A stretch of DNA of 64,000 nt from JACCYI01 sp963828075 (GTDB lineage: Bacteria > Actinomycetota > Thermoleophilia > Solirubrobacterales > Solirubrobacteraceae): NCBI GenBank assembly GCA_963828075.1, contig CAWHDH010000021.1, positions 2,914,001 through 2,978,000 of the forward strand, written 5' to 3'. Under the pieces are notes generated by a model. It saw nothing but the letters and a program-made list of their open reading frames with translations, did not search any database and was not told the origin of the DNA. Positions 43,209 through 52,148 of the stretch are shown one piece after another. The position numbers and the translations under genes are program-made. Every line of letters starts with the position of its first letter. Positions within the stretch are counted from its first letter, which is position 1.

Positions 43209-43364
43209 ATGGCTGCGCAGACCTCCGGGGGGACGCTGCAGGTCGGCGACTCCACCGCGCCGTACGAGTCGCACATCACGACCAGCGGCGGCAAGGAGCT
43301 CGAAGTCCTCGTCAGCAAGGACTTCAAGGTCGTCGACGCCCGCGAGCACCCCGCTCGCCCGTAG
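43209..43364 (+). CDS. Small conserved-looking 51-residue protein
   Basis: A short gene divergent from the giant operon. ATG 43209 is preceded by the G-rich ribosome-binding sequence GGGGGAGGGG. The product runs MAAQTSGGTLQVGDST, then APYESHITTSGGKELEVL and VSKDFKVVDAREH. It has a balanced composition, a plausible beta-hairpin and no membrane segment. The good start context and non-random sequence support a real gene, but I do not know the family. It lies in the gap between the giant operon's start and the TetR-controlled operon. Confidence 0.55.
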   Translation: MAAQTSGGTLQVGDSTAPYESHITTSGGKELEVLVSKDFKVVDAREHPARP

Positions 43365-43412
43365 CTCGGGAGCCACCCGCCGCCGTCGCCGGCGGCGGGC
43401 GATCCTCGACAT

Positions 43413-43430
43413 ACATACACGCGTGTATGT
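43413..43430. promoter_or_regulatory. TetR-type operator over the oxidoreductase promoter
   Basis: The perfect 18-bp palindrome ACATACACGCGTGTATGT sits between a TCGACA -35-like box (43406-43411) and a TAGACT -10 box (43431-43436). ATG 43444 follows 7 nt later, so the transcript is nearly leaderless. The second gene of the operon encodes a TetR regulator, the probable ligand. Confidence 0.75.
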
Positions 43431-43443
43431 TAGACTCGCATCC

Positions 43444-44151
43444 ATGAGCCTCCCCCCGGGCCAGCACGCCATCGACGGATTCCCGCGCTTCGGCGCGCAC
43501 CTGCACCGGCCCCCGCCCGCCGTCCCCGCCGATCCGGTGATCGAGATCGCCGGCGCGGTGGCCGAGCCGTTCTCCGTGCCCCTGGCCGAGCTCGCGACGC
43601 TTCCCCGCCGCGAGCTCACCGCCGACTTCCACTGCGTCGCCGGCTGGACGGCCACCGGGCTGTGCTGGGAGGGGGTGGCGTTCGAGGCCTTCTATCGGGC
43701 GATCATCGAGCCCGTGCTGGAGCCCGGCGCGTCGATCACCCACATCCGCTTCGGCGGTCTGGACCGCTACCGGTCGACCGTCACGATCGAGGACGCCCTG
43801 GCCGACGACGTGCTGATCGCGGAGCGGCTCGACGGTCGCCCGCTCACCGCCGACCATGGCGCACCGCTCCGGCTCGTCAGCCCCGGCCAGTACGGCTACG
43901 TCAGCACCAAGCACCTCTGCCGCATCGAGCTCCACAGCGGCCCACCGAGCGAGAGCTACGGCCAGCTGGATCTGTTCAGCCGCGCCGTCCTGCGCGGGGC
44001 GCTCCAGGTCCACCCGCGCGCGCGGGTGTGGAAGGAGGAGCGTCACGGGACGCTCCCGGCCCGCCTGGTCCGGCCGGTCTACCGGCTGCTCATCCCGCCG
44101 TTCAGGTTCCTCAGCGCTCGCGGCAGCCAGGGGAACGATGGCCGCGCCTGA
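43444..44151 (+). CDS. Molybdopterin-dependent oxidoreductase, sulfite-oxidase/YedY-like
   Basis: A 235-residue single-domain oxidoreductase of the sulfite oxidase molybdopterin-binding fold. The cofactor-ligating Cys lies in TADFHCVAGWTATGLCWEGV (about residues 60-79), the family's HCV-x-GW pattern. The C-terminal part has GAPLRLVSPGQYGY, the usual R-L-V-x-P-x-x-YGY motif that packs on the cofactor. There is no twin-arginine or other signal peptide, so it is predicted to be cytosolic, unlike E. coli MsrP (YedY). It is first in an operon with a TetR regulator whose start lies 14 bp inside this gene. ATG 43444 is favoured over ATG 43423 because the latter is inside the operator. Confidence 0.88.
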   Translation: MSLPPGQHAIDGFPRFGAHLHRPPPAVPADPVIEIAGAVAEPFSVPLAELATLPRRELTADFHCVAGWTATGLCWEGVAFEAFYRAIIEPVLEPGASITHIRFGGLDRYRSTVTIEDALADDVLIAERLDGRPLTADHGAPLRLVSPGQYGYVSTKHLCRIELHSGPPSESYGQLDLFSRAVLRGALQVHPRARVWKEERHGTLPARLVRPVYRLLIPPFRFLSARGSQGNDGRA

Positions 44152-44737
44152 GCGCCGGACGCAGGCCGATCGGCGCGCCCGATCCCGGGCGGCGCTGCTC
44201 GAGGCCACGGCGCGCGGGCTGTCGCGGGTGGGTTACGGCCATCTCGTCCTCGGGGCGGTCGCGGCGGAGGCCGGCTACACCCGCGGGGCGCTCTACCACC
44301 AGTTCCGTGACAAGGACGAGCTTGTCCTCGCCACCATCGAGTGGGTCCACGCGACGTGGTTCGCCGAGGTCGGCTCGGTGTTCGACGACGACCTTCCCCC
44401 GGTCGAGGCGCTCGTCGAGCTCGCGCGCCGTCACGCGGTCTACTGCCGTCGCGACAACGCCGGGATGATGGTCGCGCTGCGCGTCGAGTTCGGGTCCCGC
44501 GATCACCGCATCGGCGACGCCGTACGGGCGGTTGTCAGAGAGCTCGTCGAGCAGGTCCGGCGGCTCATCCTCGCCGGTCGCCGGGACGGCACCATCCCGC
44601 CCGGGCCGCCCGCCGCCACGCTCGCGGCGGCGTACCTGGCCGCGGTGGAGGCCGCCGTCATCGCGCTCGCCGGCCGGGTGGCGGACGACGAGGAGGTCGC
44701 CCGGCGCGTCGCGCTCGGGGTGCTCGGCGCCCGGTGA
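44138..44737 (+). CDS. TetR family regulator
   Basis: A 199-residue TetR repressor. The N-terminal helix-turn-helix is clear (ARSRAALLEATARGLSRVG, then LVLGAVAAEAGYTRGALYHQ and FRDKDELVLATIE). The C-terminal ligand domain is typical of the family (about residues 80-195). It overlaps the oxidoreductase by 14 bp and is therefore co-expressed. The operator at 43413-43430 would give negative autoregulation. The inducer is unknown. Confidence 0.93.
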   Translation: MAAPERRTQADRRARSRAALLEATARGLSRVGYGHLVLGAVAAEAGYTRGALYHQFRDKDELVLATIEWVHATWFAEVGSVFDDDLPPVEALVELARRHAVYCRRDNAGMMVALRVEFGSRDHRIGDAVRAVVRELVEQVRRLILAGRRDGTIPPGPPAATLAAAYLAAVEAAVIALAGRVADDEEVARRVALGVLGAR

Positions 44738-44747
44738 TCGACCCGGC

Positions 44748-45209
44748 TCAGCCCGCCTCGGCCGCGGCCTTCATCCGGGCGAGGCCCTTCTCGAAGTCCT
44801 TGCCGACCAGCCGGTCCATGCCGATGACCCTGCCGATCACCCCCGCGACGCCCTTGTGGGCGCCGGTCATGCGCCACGTGACGCCGGTGCCGTCGCCCGC
44901 GGCCGGCGTCAGCTCGAAGGCCACGCGGTTCGTCGCCGACCACGGCTTCTCGAAGGTGAGCCGCACCTCGACGCGCTCGGGCGTCGAGCCGGTGATCTGC
45001 ATGTTCCCGCTGCCGGCCTTGCGGTTGCCCTCCCACGCATAGCGGGCGCCGACGCCGGACTCGGGGCCGGAGTAGTCGCGCTGCAGCGCCGGGTCGAGGT
45101 CCTCCCATGGCGACCAGGCGCGCCAGTTGCGGAAGTCGTTGATCAGGCCGTGCACCTTCTCCTGGGGCGCGGCGATCGTCGCGCTTCTCACCACCTCGAA
45201 GTCAGCCAT
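44748..45209 (-). CDS. SRPBCC/polyketide-cyclase-like protein
   Basis: A 153-residue START-like (SRPBCC) ligand-binding protein. It begins MADFEVVRSATIAAPQEKVH with the family's first strand and helix, then WRAWSPWEDLDP, which is highly typical. It closes with the long C-terminal helix GKDFEKGLARMKAAAEAG. Such proteins bind hydrophobic ligands; many are stress- or membrane-related, but none of that can be read from this sequence. It is convergent with the TetR gene (10-bp gap). Confidence 0.9.
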   Translation of the reverse strand: MADFEVVRSATIAAPQEKVHGLINDFRNWRAWSPWEDLDPALQRDYSGPESGVGARYAWEGNRKAGSGNMQITGSTPERVEVRLTFEKPWSATNRVAFELTPAAGDGTGVTWRMTGAHKGVAGVIGRVIGMDRLVGKDFEKGLARMKAAAEAG

Positions 45210-45235
45210 AGACCCGGATCGTGCCAGAACGCGGG

Positions 45236-47209
45236 ATGAGCGGCTACCGGCGAGCGCCGGGCTCAAGGTGGTTGGCCGCCGTGCCGATGCAACCCACGTT
45301 GCGCCATCTTCTCCCCACACGCCGACGGAAGTCGCGACGCCTGCGCCGCCGTGGCGGGCTGGCGGGGTCGTTCGCGCTGCTGCTGGTCCCGATCCTCACG
45401 GCGAGCGTGGCGTATGCGGCGTTCTCAGTGGCCACGCAAAACACCGGCAACCGGATCACCGCCGGGACGGTCGCGCTGTCCGACAACGACGTGGGCGTCG
45501 CGTTGCTGGGCCTCACCAACGCCGCACTCGGTGCATCGGACACGAGCTGCATGAAGACGACATTCGACGGGACGCTGTCCTCCCAGGTACGCAACTTCGC
45601 GACCGTGACCGGCACGGCGGCGCCGTACCTGTCGCTGGAGGTGACCCGCGGGACGGGCGCGAACACGTTCGACAGCTGCACGGGGTTCGCCGCCGACGCG
45701 AACGACTACATCGGCGCCGGCAACGGCGTCCTGTACGACGGCAAGCTCTCCAACTACCCGACGACCTCCGCGACCGGCATCGTCGATCCCGCCGTCGGGG
45801 GCACCGGCAGTTATGCCACGACCGTCGCCGCCGACGCGAATCTCACCAACCACTGGCGCCTCGGGGACACGGACGGGAGCAGCGAGGTCATCACCGTCTG
45901 GGACACGCTGACCGACACGCTCACCGGCCGGACCCTGCAGGCCCACACCACCGGCGAGACCGGCGCGACGTGGACCAAGAAGGTCGGCTCCGACATGGTC
46001 ATCACCGACGTGGACAGGCTGCGGCGAAACGGAACGACGCTCTCGGTCTACACCGCCTCCGGCATCGCCGCGAGCGCGGACTACACCGTCGAGGCCGACC
46101 TCACCTACAAGTCGTCGATCGCCAACGACTGGCTGGGTGTCATCGCACGGGTGGACCTCGGGCCCACCAACGCGAGCTACTACGCCGCCCGCTACGAGCA
46201 GGGCGACCAGAGCTGGAACATCGTCGAGGTCACCGACGGCAACTCGGACTGGCTCGACTTCGACGACAACTGGCCGCTCACCATCGGGCAGACATACCAC
46301 ATCGAGTTCGTGCTCTCGGGGAGCACGCTGGAGCTCTACGTCGACGACGTCCTCGTGGCGAATGACGTCGACTCCACCCTCTCGTCCGGGCGCACCGGGG
46401 TCAACGGCGATGGCGACAGCACGCCCACCGACGCCACCGGCATGCACCTCGACAACATCAAGACCTCGAAGGTGACGCCGGACACGACCGCCAACGACAG
46501 CGAGGGGACCAACGACGGCACCTACACCAACTCCCCGACCCGCCAGGTCGCCGGCGCCCCAACGGGCGATGCCGACAAGGCCGTGACCTTCGACGGCGTC
46601 AACGACTACGTCACCGCGCCGCGGCAGATCTCCGACGACTTCACGATCGAGTGCTGGTTCAAGTCCACCCAGGGCATCAGCACGGCCAGCACCTGGACGA
46701 GCGGCGCCGGGCTCGTCGACGCCACGGCTGCCGGGACCGTCAACGACTTCGGGCTCTCGCTGCGTTCCGACGGCAAGGTGATGGCCGGCGTCGGCAACGC
46801 CGACACAACCATCGTCTCGACTAGCGGTGACTACAACGACGGCAACTGGCACCACGTCGCCTTCACGCGCAAGCGCTCCAACGGTGCCATGAAGCTCTAC
46901 GTCGACGGCGTCCTCGCCGGGACGGCCACCGGAAACACCAACGCGCTCACCGCCGCGGCCAACATCAACATCGGTCGTATCCAGACGGGCTCGAACTACT
47001 ACGCCGGGCAGATCGACGAGGTCGCGCTCTACAACACGGATCTGAGCGCCGCCACCATCACCGCGCACTACAACTCGCTCCTGACGCCCGAGACCTGGAC
47101 GACGGGCGAGAGCCACGTCTACAAGTTCAAGGTGAGCGTCGACAACAACGTGGCCGCCTACGGCCTGTCGAGCGACGCCACCTTCACCTGGCACGCCGCG
47201 AACCTGTAG
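45236..47209 (+). CDS. Exported LamG-domain surface protein
   Basis: A 657-residue secreted protein. A basic N-terminus (RRRKSRRLRRRGG) precedes a hydrophobic signal segment (LAGSFALLLVPILTASVAYA). This resembles signal peptides of TasA/CalY-like or pilus-like surface proteins in actinobacteria, followed by AFSVATQNTGNRITAGTVAL. The body has a first concanavalin-like domain (about residues 230-400, WTKKVGSDMVITDVDRL and LELYVDDVLVAND) and a second, clear LamG domain (about 435-615, KAVTFDGVNDYVTA and NWHHVAFTRKRSNG). It probably binds carbohydrate or matrix on the cell surface. ATG 45287 is an alternative start. Confidence 0.85.
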   Translation: MSGYRRAPGSRWLAAVPMQPTLRHLLPTRRRKSRRLRRRGGLAGSFALLLVPILTASVAYAAFSVATQNTGNRITAGTVALSDNDVGVALLGLTNAALGASDTSCMKTTFDGTLSSQVRNFATVTGTAAPYLSLEVTRGTGANTFDSCTGFAADANDYIGAGNGVLYDGKLSNYPTTSATGIVDPAVGGTGSYATTVAADANLTNHWRLGDTDGSSEVITVWDTLTDTLTGRTLQAHTTGETGATWTKKVGSDMVITDVDRLRRNGTTLSVYTASGIAASADYTVEADLTYKSSIANDWLGVIARVDLGPTNASYYAARYEQGDQSWNIVEVTDGNSDWLDFDDNWPLTIGQTYHIEFVLSGSTLELYVDDVLVANDVDSTLSSGRTGVNGDGDSTPTDATGMHLDNIKTSKVTPDTTANDSEGTNDGTYTNSPTRQVAGAPTGDADKAVTFDGVNDYVTAPRQISDDFTIECWFKSTQGISTASTWTSGAGLVDATAAGTVNDFGLSLRSDGKVMAGVGNADTTIVSTSGDYNDGNWHHVAFTRKRSNGAMKLYVDGVLAGTATGNTNALTAAANINIGRIQTGSNYYAGQIDEVALYNTDLSAATITAHYNSLLTPETWTTGESHVYKFKVSVDNNVAAYGLSSDATFTWHAANL

Positions 47210-47291
47210 CTCCTCTTCGCGCTGTCGCCGCAGATCGCTCCCGGGCCGATGGCCCGCCGGATAGCCTCCTCGCGGCAAGCGAGAGCGAGCG

Positions 47292-48701
47292 GTGCCGGAC
47301 TCGATCGACATACCGCAGGATGCGTCTGAGGCCTCGGACTGGCGGCTGCGCTCCGTCGTCGACCGCGCGCACGACGCGTTCGTCGCGATGGACGCCGACG
47401 GCGTCATCGTGGACTGGAACCCCGCCGCCGAGCGCATCTTCGGGTGGTCGCGCGAGGAGGCGGTCGGCGAGCTCCTCGGGGATCTGATCATCCCCGAGGG
47501 GATGCGGGCCGCGCACGAGCGCGGTGTTCGGCGGTTCCTCGACACCGGGGAGGCCCGCCTGCTCGACCGGCGGGTCGAGATGGTCGCGCTGCGCCGCGGC
47601 GATCGCCAGTGCCCGGTCGAATTCACCGTCGCCGCGGAGCCCAGCCCCACCGGCCTGCGTTTCTTCGCCTTCCTGCACGACATCTCGGAGCGCAAGCTCA
47701 CCGAGCGACTGCTCCGCGCGCAGGCGGCGGTTGCCCAGGTCTTCGCGGAGGCGCACGGCAGCGAGGAGGCGATGGAGCAGCTGCTCGTGGGCCTCGGCCA
47801 GGCGATGGGGTGGAGGGTCGGCGCCTGGTGGGCGCCGGCAGACTCCGGCGACGTGCTCCGCTGCCGCGCGTTCTGGCGCGCCGAGGACGGTGATGCGCTG
47901 GAGTTCGAGGCGCTCAGCCGGGCCCTTCCGATCTCTCGCGGGGTGGGCCTTCCCGGGCGCGTGTGGGCGAGCGGCGAGCCGGCGTGGCTCCCCGACGTGC
48001 GCGACGACCCCAACTTCCCGCGCGCGGAGGCCGCCCTGGGCGCCGGTTTGCGGGCCGGCGTGTGCGTCCCGGTCGTCGGGGACCCCCGGATCGAGGGCGC
48101 CATGGAGTTCTTCAGCACTGAGCGCCTGGAGCCGGATGCCGGCACGCGCCAGATCCTCTCCGCGGTTGCGGCCCAGATCGGAGGCTTCGTCAGCCTGCTC
48201 GCCGAGCGGTCCGAGCTGATCTCCAAGCTCGAGCACCTCGCCCTGACCGACGAGCTCACCGGCCTGGGCAACCGGCGGGCCTGGGAGGACAGCCTGGAAC
48301 GCGAGCTCGTGCGCGCCCGCCGCGAGGAGCATCCGCTCTGCGTCGCGCTCATCGACCTCGATCACTTCAAGCGCTTCAACGACGTCTACGGCCACCAGGC
48401 CGGTGACCGGCTGCTCCGCGATCTCGCCACCGCCTGGAAACGGCAGCTGCGCGCCAGCGACGTGCTCGCCCGCTATGGCGGCGAGGAGTTCGCCTGCCTC
48501 ATCCCCGCGAACACCGTGGAGGCGGCGCACCAGGTGGTCGAGCGGCTGCGATCCGCTGTGCCGCTGGATCAGACGTGCTCGGCCGGGCTCGCGATCTGGG
48601 ATGGCGAGGACACCGGCGAGGAGCTCGTCGGCCGTGCGGACGTCGCGCTCTACGAGGCCAAGTCGCGCGGCCGCAACCGCAGCGTCATCGCGAGGGCGTA
48701 G
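47292..48701 (+). CDS. Diguanylate cyclase with PAS and GAF sensor domains
   Basis: A 469-residue signalling protein that would make cyclic di-GMP. An N-terminal PAS domain (residues about 20-135, VVDRAHDAFVAMDADGVIVD) is followed by a GAF domain (about 150-305) and a C-terminal GGDEF domain (about 310-465). The active site is GGEEF (ARYGGEEFACLIP), consistent with activity. An inhibitory site RASD lies five residues ahead of it, so product inhibition is expected. No membrane segment is present, so the signal is intracellular. Starts at GTG 47292; the gene stands alone. Confidence 0.94.
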   Translation: MPDSIDIPQDASEASDWRLRSVVDRAHDAFVAMDADGVIVDWNPAAERIFGWSREEAVGELLGDLIIPEGMRAAHERGVRRFLDTGEARLLDRRVEMVALRRGDRQCPVEFTVAAEPSPTGLRFFAFLHDISERKLTERLLRAQAAVAQVFAEAHGSEEAMEQLLVGLGQAMGWRVGAWWAPADSGDVLRCRAFWRAEDGDALEFEALSRALPISRGVGLPGRVWASGEPAWLPDVRDDPNFPRAEAALGAGLRAGVCVPVVGDPRIEGAMEFFSTERLEPDAGTRQILSAVAAQIGGFVSLLAERSELISKLEHLALTDELTGLGNRRAWEDSLERELVRARREEHPLCVALIDLDHFKRFNDVYGHQAGDRLLRDLATAWKRQLRASDVLARYGGEEFACLIPANTVEAAHQVVERLRSAVPLDQTCSAGLAIWDGEDTGEELVGRADVALYEAKSRGRNRSVIARA

Positions 48702-48797
48702 CGCTGACGGCTCCCACTTGACGCGACGCTCCGACTGGAGGAGTGTTGGGGACGTTCGCGCAGGGGCGCGGACGAGGCACTCACCGCGGGAGCAGAT

Positions 48798-51089
48798 TTG
48801 GCTGACGACGGGATCACTCGCCGCCGGATGATCGGATACCTGATCGCGGCTCCGACCCTGATGGCGGCGGCGCCGTGGAGGCTCGCGACGGCGGAGGCCG
48901 CCGTCCCGACCGTGCAACCGGTCGACCACTACGACCTCAACGACCTCCTGACCGACGCGGCGCGGCCGACCTTCCACCTGCTGACGGTGACGGTCAACTC
49001 CGACGGCACGGCGACGTTCGACCTCCCGCGGGCGGAGTCCGGCCAGGGCATCACCACGGCCATCGCGATGACCATCGCCGACGAGCTCGAGCTGCCCGTC
49101 GAGAAGGTCGAGGTCCGGCTGGCCGACGCGCGGCCCGAGCTCCTTTGGAACCAGTTCACCGGCTCGTCGAACACGATGCACGCCCTCTACGAGCCGGTGC
49201 GGACGGCGGCGGCCGCCGCGCGGGAGCAGATGGTCGACGTGGCGGCGAAGCAGCTGCGGGTCGCGGAGTCCGATCTCCGGGTCCGCGATGGCGTGATCAC
49301 GGCTCCCGACGGGCGCTCGGTGACCTACGGCTCGCTGGCCGAGAAGGCGGCCGTCAAGACCACCAGGCTCGTCCGCCCCCGGCTCAAGGCGCGCTCAGCG
49401 CAGCAGATCGTCGGCAAGGACCGGGCGCGGATCGACGGCCGCGAGATCGTCACCGGCGCCAAGCAGTTCGCGATGGATCTCGACATCCCGGGCGCGCTCC
49501 CGACGATGGTGTGCCGGCCGCCGACGATCAACGGCACGGTCCTCTCGGTCGACAACCTGGCGGCGGTCACGAGGATGCCGGGGGTCACGGACGTGGTGGC
49601 GATCCCGCACGACTCGCACGTCGCCGGTGGCGTCGCGGTGCGGGCGAGGACGTTCGGCCAGTGCATCGACGCGATCCGGGCGCTGAAGGTGACGTGGGGG
49701 CCGGGCTCGGCGGAGGGGAAGTCCGCCGCCTCGGTGCTCGCCGATCTCAAGGCCGCCGAGCTCCCGCTGACGCCGGCGCTGCCGGGCGAGTCGCTCGAGC
49801 AGCGGTTCACGTTCCACTTCCGGCCGGGGGATCCGCTGGAGACCAACTGCGCCGTCGCGGACGTGCGCGCCGGCCGCGCCGAGATCTGGGGCGCCATGCA
49901 GTCCCCGATCTGGGCCAAGCAGCAGATCGCGTCGCGTCTCGGCCTGCCGCAGGACGCGGTCGCGGTGCACGTGACCCAGGGTGGCGGGTCGTTCGGGCGC
50001 CGGCTGTTCTGCGACGCGCCGTTCGAGGCCGCCGTCATCTCCCAGCGGATGGGCAAGCCGGTGAAGCTGATGTGGCATCGCACCGACAACTTCCGCCAGG
50101 GGCGCGCCCACCCGATGTGCATCTCGCGCGTGCGCGTGACGCGGTCCGGCACCGACGTCCTCGCGCTCGACCAGCGTCATACCAGCGTGGCGACCGACTT
50201 CTCCCAGGGGTTCGGCGAACTGGTCAGCGCCGTGGCCGCGACGCCGCCGGGCTTCAACTTCGGGTACTCCAAGACGGTCTTCACCCTCACCGCCAACGTG
50301 CCCTACAACTTCGGCGTCGTCACGCAGGAGATCAACGAGATCTACGCGTACAACACGTTCAACACGAGCAGCGTCCGCAACGTGTACAGCCCGGAGGTGA
50401 CCACCGCGACCGAGCTGATGGTCGACCAGGTCGCCCGCGCGATGGGGAAGGACCCGCTCGCGCTGCGCCGGGAGTTCGCCAAGGACGACCGCACCCGCGC
50501 GGTGATCGACAAGGTGGCTGGGAGCTGGGGGCGCTCGATGCCGGCGGGGATGGCGCAGGGCATCGCCGTCCACACCGAGTACAAGGGCCGCTCGGCGTGC
50601 CTGGTCGAGATCGACTGCCGGCCGGCGACGGTCAACCGCAAGATCCGCCACGCCTACACCGGCCCGCGCGTGACGAAGGTGGTCTTCGCGGTCGACGTCG
50701 GCCTGCCGATCAACCCGCTCGGGATCAGGGCCCAGATGATGGGCGGGATCATGGACGGGATCGCCCAGGCCCTCAGCTTCGGCCTCCATCTGCGCGACGG
50801 GTACTTCCTCGAAGGCAGCTGGGACGACGCCTTCTACACGCGCCAGTGGAACACGCCGCTCGACCTGGAGGTCATCGTCATGCCGCCCACCACCGGCAAG
50901 CCCGGCGGGGTGGGGGAGTACGCGGTCGGCACCGCGATGGCCGCGGTCGCCTGCGCCTACGCCCGCGCCACCGGGAAGCTGCCGACCGAGTTCCCGCTGA
51001 ACCACAGCGGCCCGCTCGGCTTCGAGCCGTTCCCGACGGTGCCGCCGATCCCGCAATCGCCCGTCGACGGGCTCAAGAAGGCGCGCTGA
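48798..51089 (+). CDS. Xanthine dehydrogenase-family molybdopterin subunit (IorB-like)
   Basis: A 763-residue large subunit of an aldehyde oxidase/xanthine dehydrogenase-type enzyme, closest in layout to isoquinoline 1-oxidoreductase beta subunits. The N-terminus (TRRRMIGYLIAAPTLMAAAP) is a twin-arginine-like signal. The cofactor-binding motif GGGSFGRRLFCDAPFE is near residue 395, and the catalytic Glu lies in GGVGEYAVGT near residue 705. Partner electron-transfer subunit genes are split off: only the [2Fe-2S] subunit follows here and no FAD subunit is present. The start is a TTG (48798), weaker than usual but consistent with the signal sequence. Confidence 0.88.
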   Translation: MADDGITRRRMIGYLIAAPTLMAAAPWRLATAEAAVPTVQPVDHYDLNDLLTDAARPTFHLLTVTVNSDGTATFDLPRAESGQGITTAIAMTIADELELPVEKVEVRLADARPELLWNQFTGSSNTMHALYEPVRTAAAAAREQMVDVAAKQLRVAESDLRVRDGVITAPDGRSVTYGSLAEKAAVKTTRLVRPRLKARSAQQIVGKDRARIDGREIVTGAKQFAMDLDIPGALPTMVCRPPTINGTVLSVDNLAAVTRMPGVTDVVAIPHDSHVAGGVAVRARTFGQCIDAIRALKVTWGPGSAEGKSAASVLADLKAAELPLTPALPGESLEQRFTFHFRPGDPLETNCAVADVRAGRAEIWGAMQSPIWAKQQIASRLGLPQDAVAVHVTQGGGSFGRRLFCDAPFEAAVISQRMGKPVKLMWHRTDNFRQGRAHPMCISRVRVTRSGTDVLALDQRHTSVATDFSQGFGELVSAVAATPPGFNFGYSKTVFTLTANVPYNFGVVTQEINEIYAYNTFNTSSVRNVYSPEVTTATELMVDQVARAMGKDPLALRREFAKDDRTRAVIDKVAGSWGRSMPAGMAQGIAVHTEYKGRSACLVEIDCRPATVNRKIRHAYTGPRVTKVVFAVDVGLPINPLGIRAQMMGGIMDGIAQALSFGLHLRDGYFLEGSWDDAFYTRQWNTPLDLEVIVMPPTTGKPGGVGEYAVGTAMAAVACAYARATGKLPTEFPLNHSGPLGFEPFPTVPPIPQSPVDGLKKAR

Positions 51090-51091
51090 GC

Positions 51092-51727
51092 ATGCCGCGT
51101 CACACCTTCGTCCTGAACGGCAAGCGGGTCAGCGTCGACGTCGAGGACGACGTCCGTCTGTTGTGGGTCCTGCGCGACATCCTCGGCGTCACCGGCCCCA
51201 AGTACGGCTGCGGCATCGGCGTCTGCCAGGCCTGCACCTGCCACATCAACGGCAAGGCCTTCAATGTGTGCTCGACGCCGGTCTCGGCCCTGAAGCGAAC
51301 GGACCGGATCACCACGATCGAGGGTCTCGCGGCGACCGTCGGCAAGGACCTGCACCCGATGCAGCAGGCGTGGCTCGACAACGACGTCTCCCAGTGCGGC
51401 TTTTGCCAGCCGGGGCAGATCATGGCGGCCGTCGCCCTGGTCAAGAACGCGCAGGCCAAGCGGCGCAAGATCACCGACGCCGACCTCGACAAGCTGCGCA
51501 ACGTCTGCCGCTGCGGCACCTACCCCCGCATTCGCGAGGCCATCGAGGAGGGGGCGGCGAAGATGCCGCGGGCGAAGCGGCGGAAGCGCAAGCGGCTCAA
51601 GCGGCGGCGGGCGACGGCGCCCACGCGCCGGCGCCCGCAGCGTCGCTCAGCGCAGGCGCTCGAGGATCGCGTCGATGCGTCGGCGGGCGTCGGCGTTGCT
51701 CGTGACCGCGTGGTACGGCTGCTCTAG
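51092..51727 (+). CDS. [2Fe-2S] subunit of the xanthine dehydrogenase-type enzyme, with an abnormal tail
   Basis: A 211-residue subunit that passes electrons from the molybdopterin subunit. The ferredoxin-like N-terminus has the CGIGVCQACTCHINGKAFNVC pattern in part (Cys cluster about residues 39-60), and the second cluster is CGFCQPGQ and NVCRCGTY (about 100-145). It starts 2 bp after the large subunit's stop. The last 50 residues are not family-like: a stretch of Lys/Arg (KRRKRKRLKRRR) runs into bases copied from the antisense strand of the nearby metallo-beta-lactamase-fold gene. The normal stop has apparently been lost and replaced by this chimeric tail. Confidence 0.85.
   Translation: MPRHTFVLNGKRVSVDVEDDVRLLWVLRDILGVTGPKYGCGIGVCQACTCHINGKAFNVCSTPVSALKRTDRITTIEGLAATVGKDLHPMQQAWLDNDVSQCGFCQPGQIMAAVALVKNAQAKRRKITDADLDKLRNVCRCGTYPRIREAIEEGAAKMPRAKRRKRKRLKRRRATAPTRRRPQRRSAQALEDRVDASAGVGVARDRVVRLL
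51619..51722 (-). repeat. Duplicated 3' end of the metallo-beta-lactamase-fold gene
   Basis: About 104 bp closely matching 53452-53551, the end and 3' flank of the MBL-fold gene. On the minus strand it still reads YHAVTSNADARRRIDAILER as in the real gene. It has no start or catalytic region. The two copies flank the two tandem paralogue genes, so the block 51.62-53.55 kb has the same sequence at each edge. Confidence 0.75.
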
Positions 51728-51790
51728 CGTCGGGCTTGCGTTATGCATCCGCCCAGGCGTAGGGTCGGTTTCCCGACCGAAGCGAGGCCC

Positions 51791-52148
51791 ATGCGCCGGC
51801 ACCTGACGTACGCGAACGTGATGTCGTCGATCGCCGTGTTCCTGGTTCTGGCGACGGGCGTCGCGTACGCGGCGGACACGGTCTTCTCCGTCGACATCGT
51901 CGACGGCGAGGTCAAGACGCAGGACATCGACAACCTGACGATCGCCAACGCCGATTTGGCCACCAACTCGGTCGGGAGCGCCAAGGTGGCCGTCAACACG
52001 CTCAAGGCGGAGGACCTCGCCACCGGCTCGGTCGGCAGCGACGAGGTTCTGGACGACAGCCTCAAGAGCGAGGACGTCGACGAGTCCTCCCTCGGCCAAG
52101 TGCCGCTCGCCGGCAACGCGCTGACGCTCGGCGGGCAGTCGCTTGACC
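51791..52148 (+). repeat. 358-bp direct repeat, copy 1
   Basis: Identical base for base to 52543-52900 (offset 752 bp) as far as I can compare by eye. It covers the signal peptide and the repeat region. Identity stops abruptly at the junction with the C-terminal domain. Confidence 0.85.

Noticed and set aside
48717..48797. A TTGACG -35 box promoter ahead of the molybdopterin subunit
   Set aside because: A -35-like box exists, but no -10 box at correct spacing was found.
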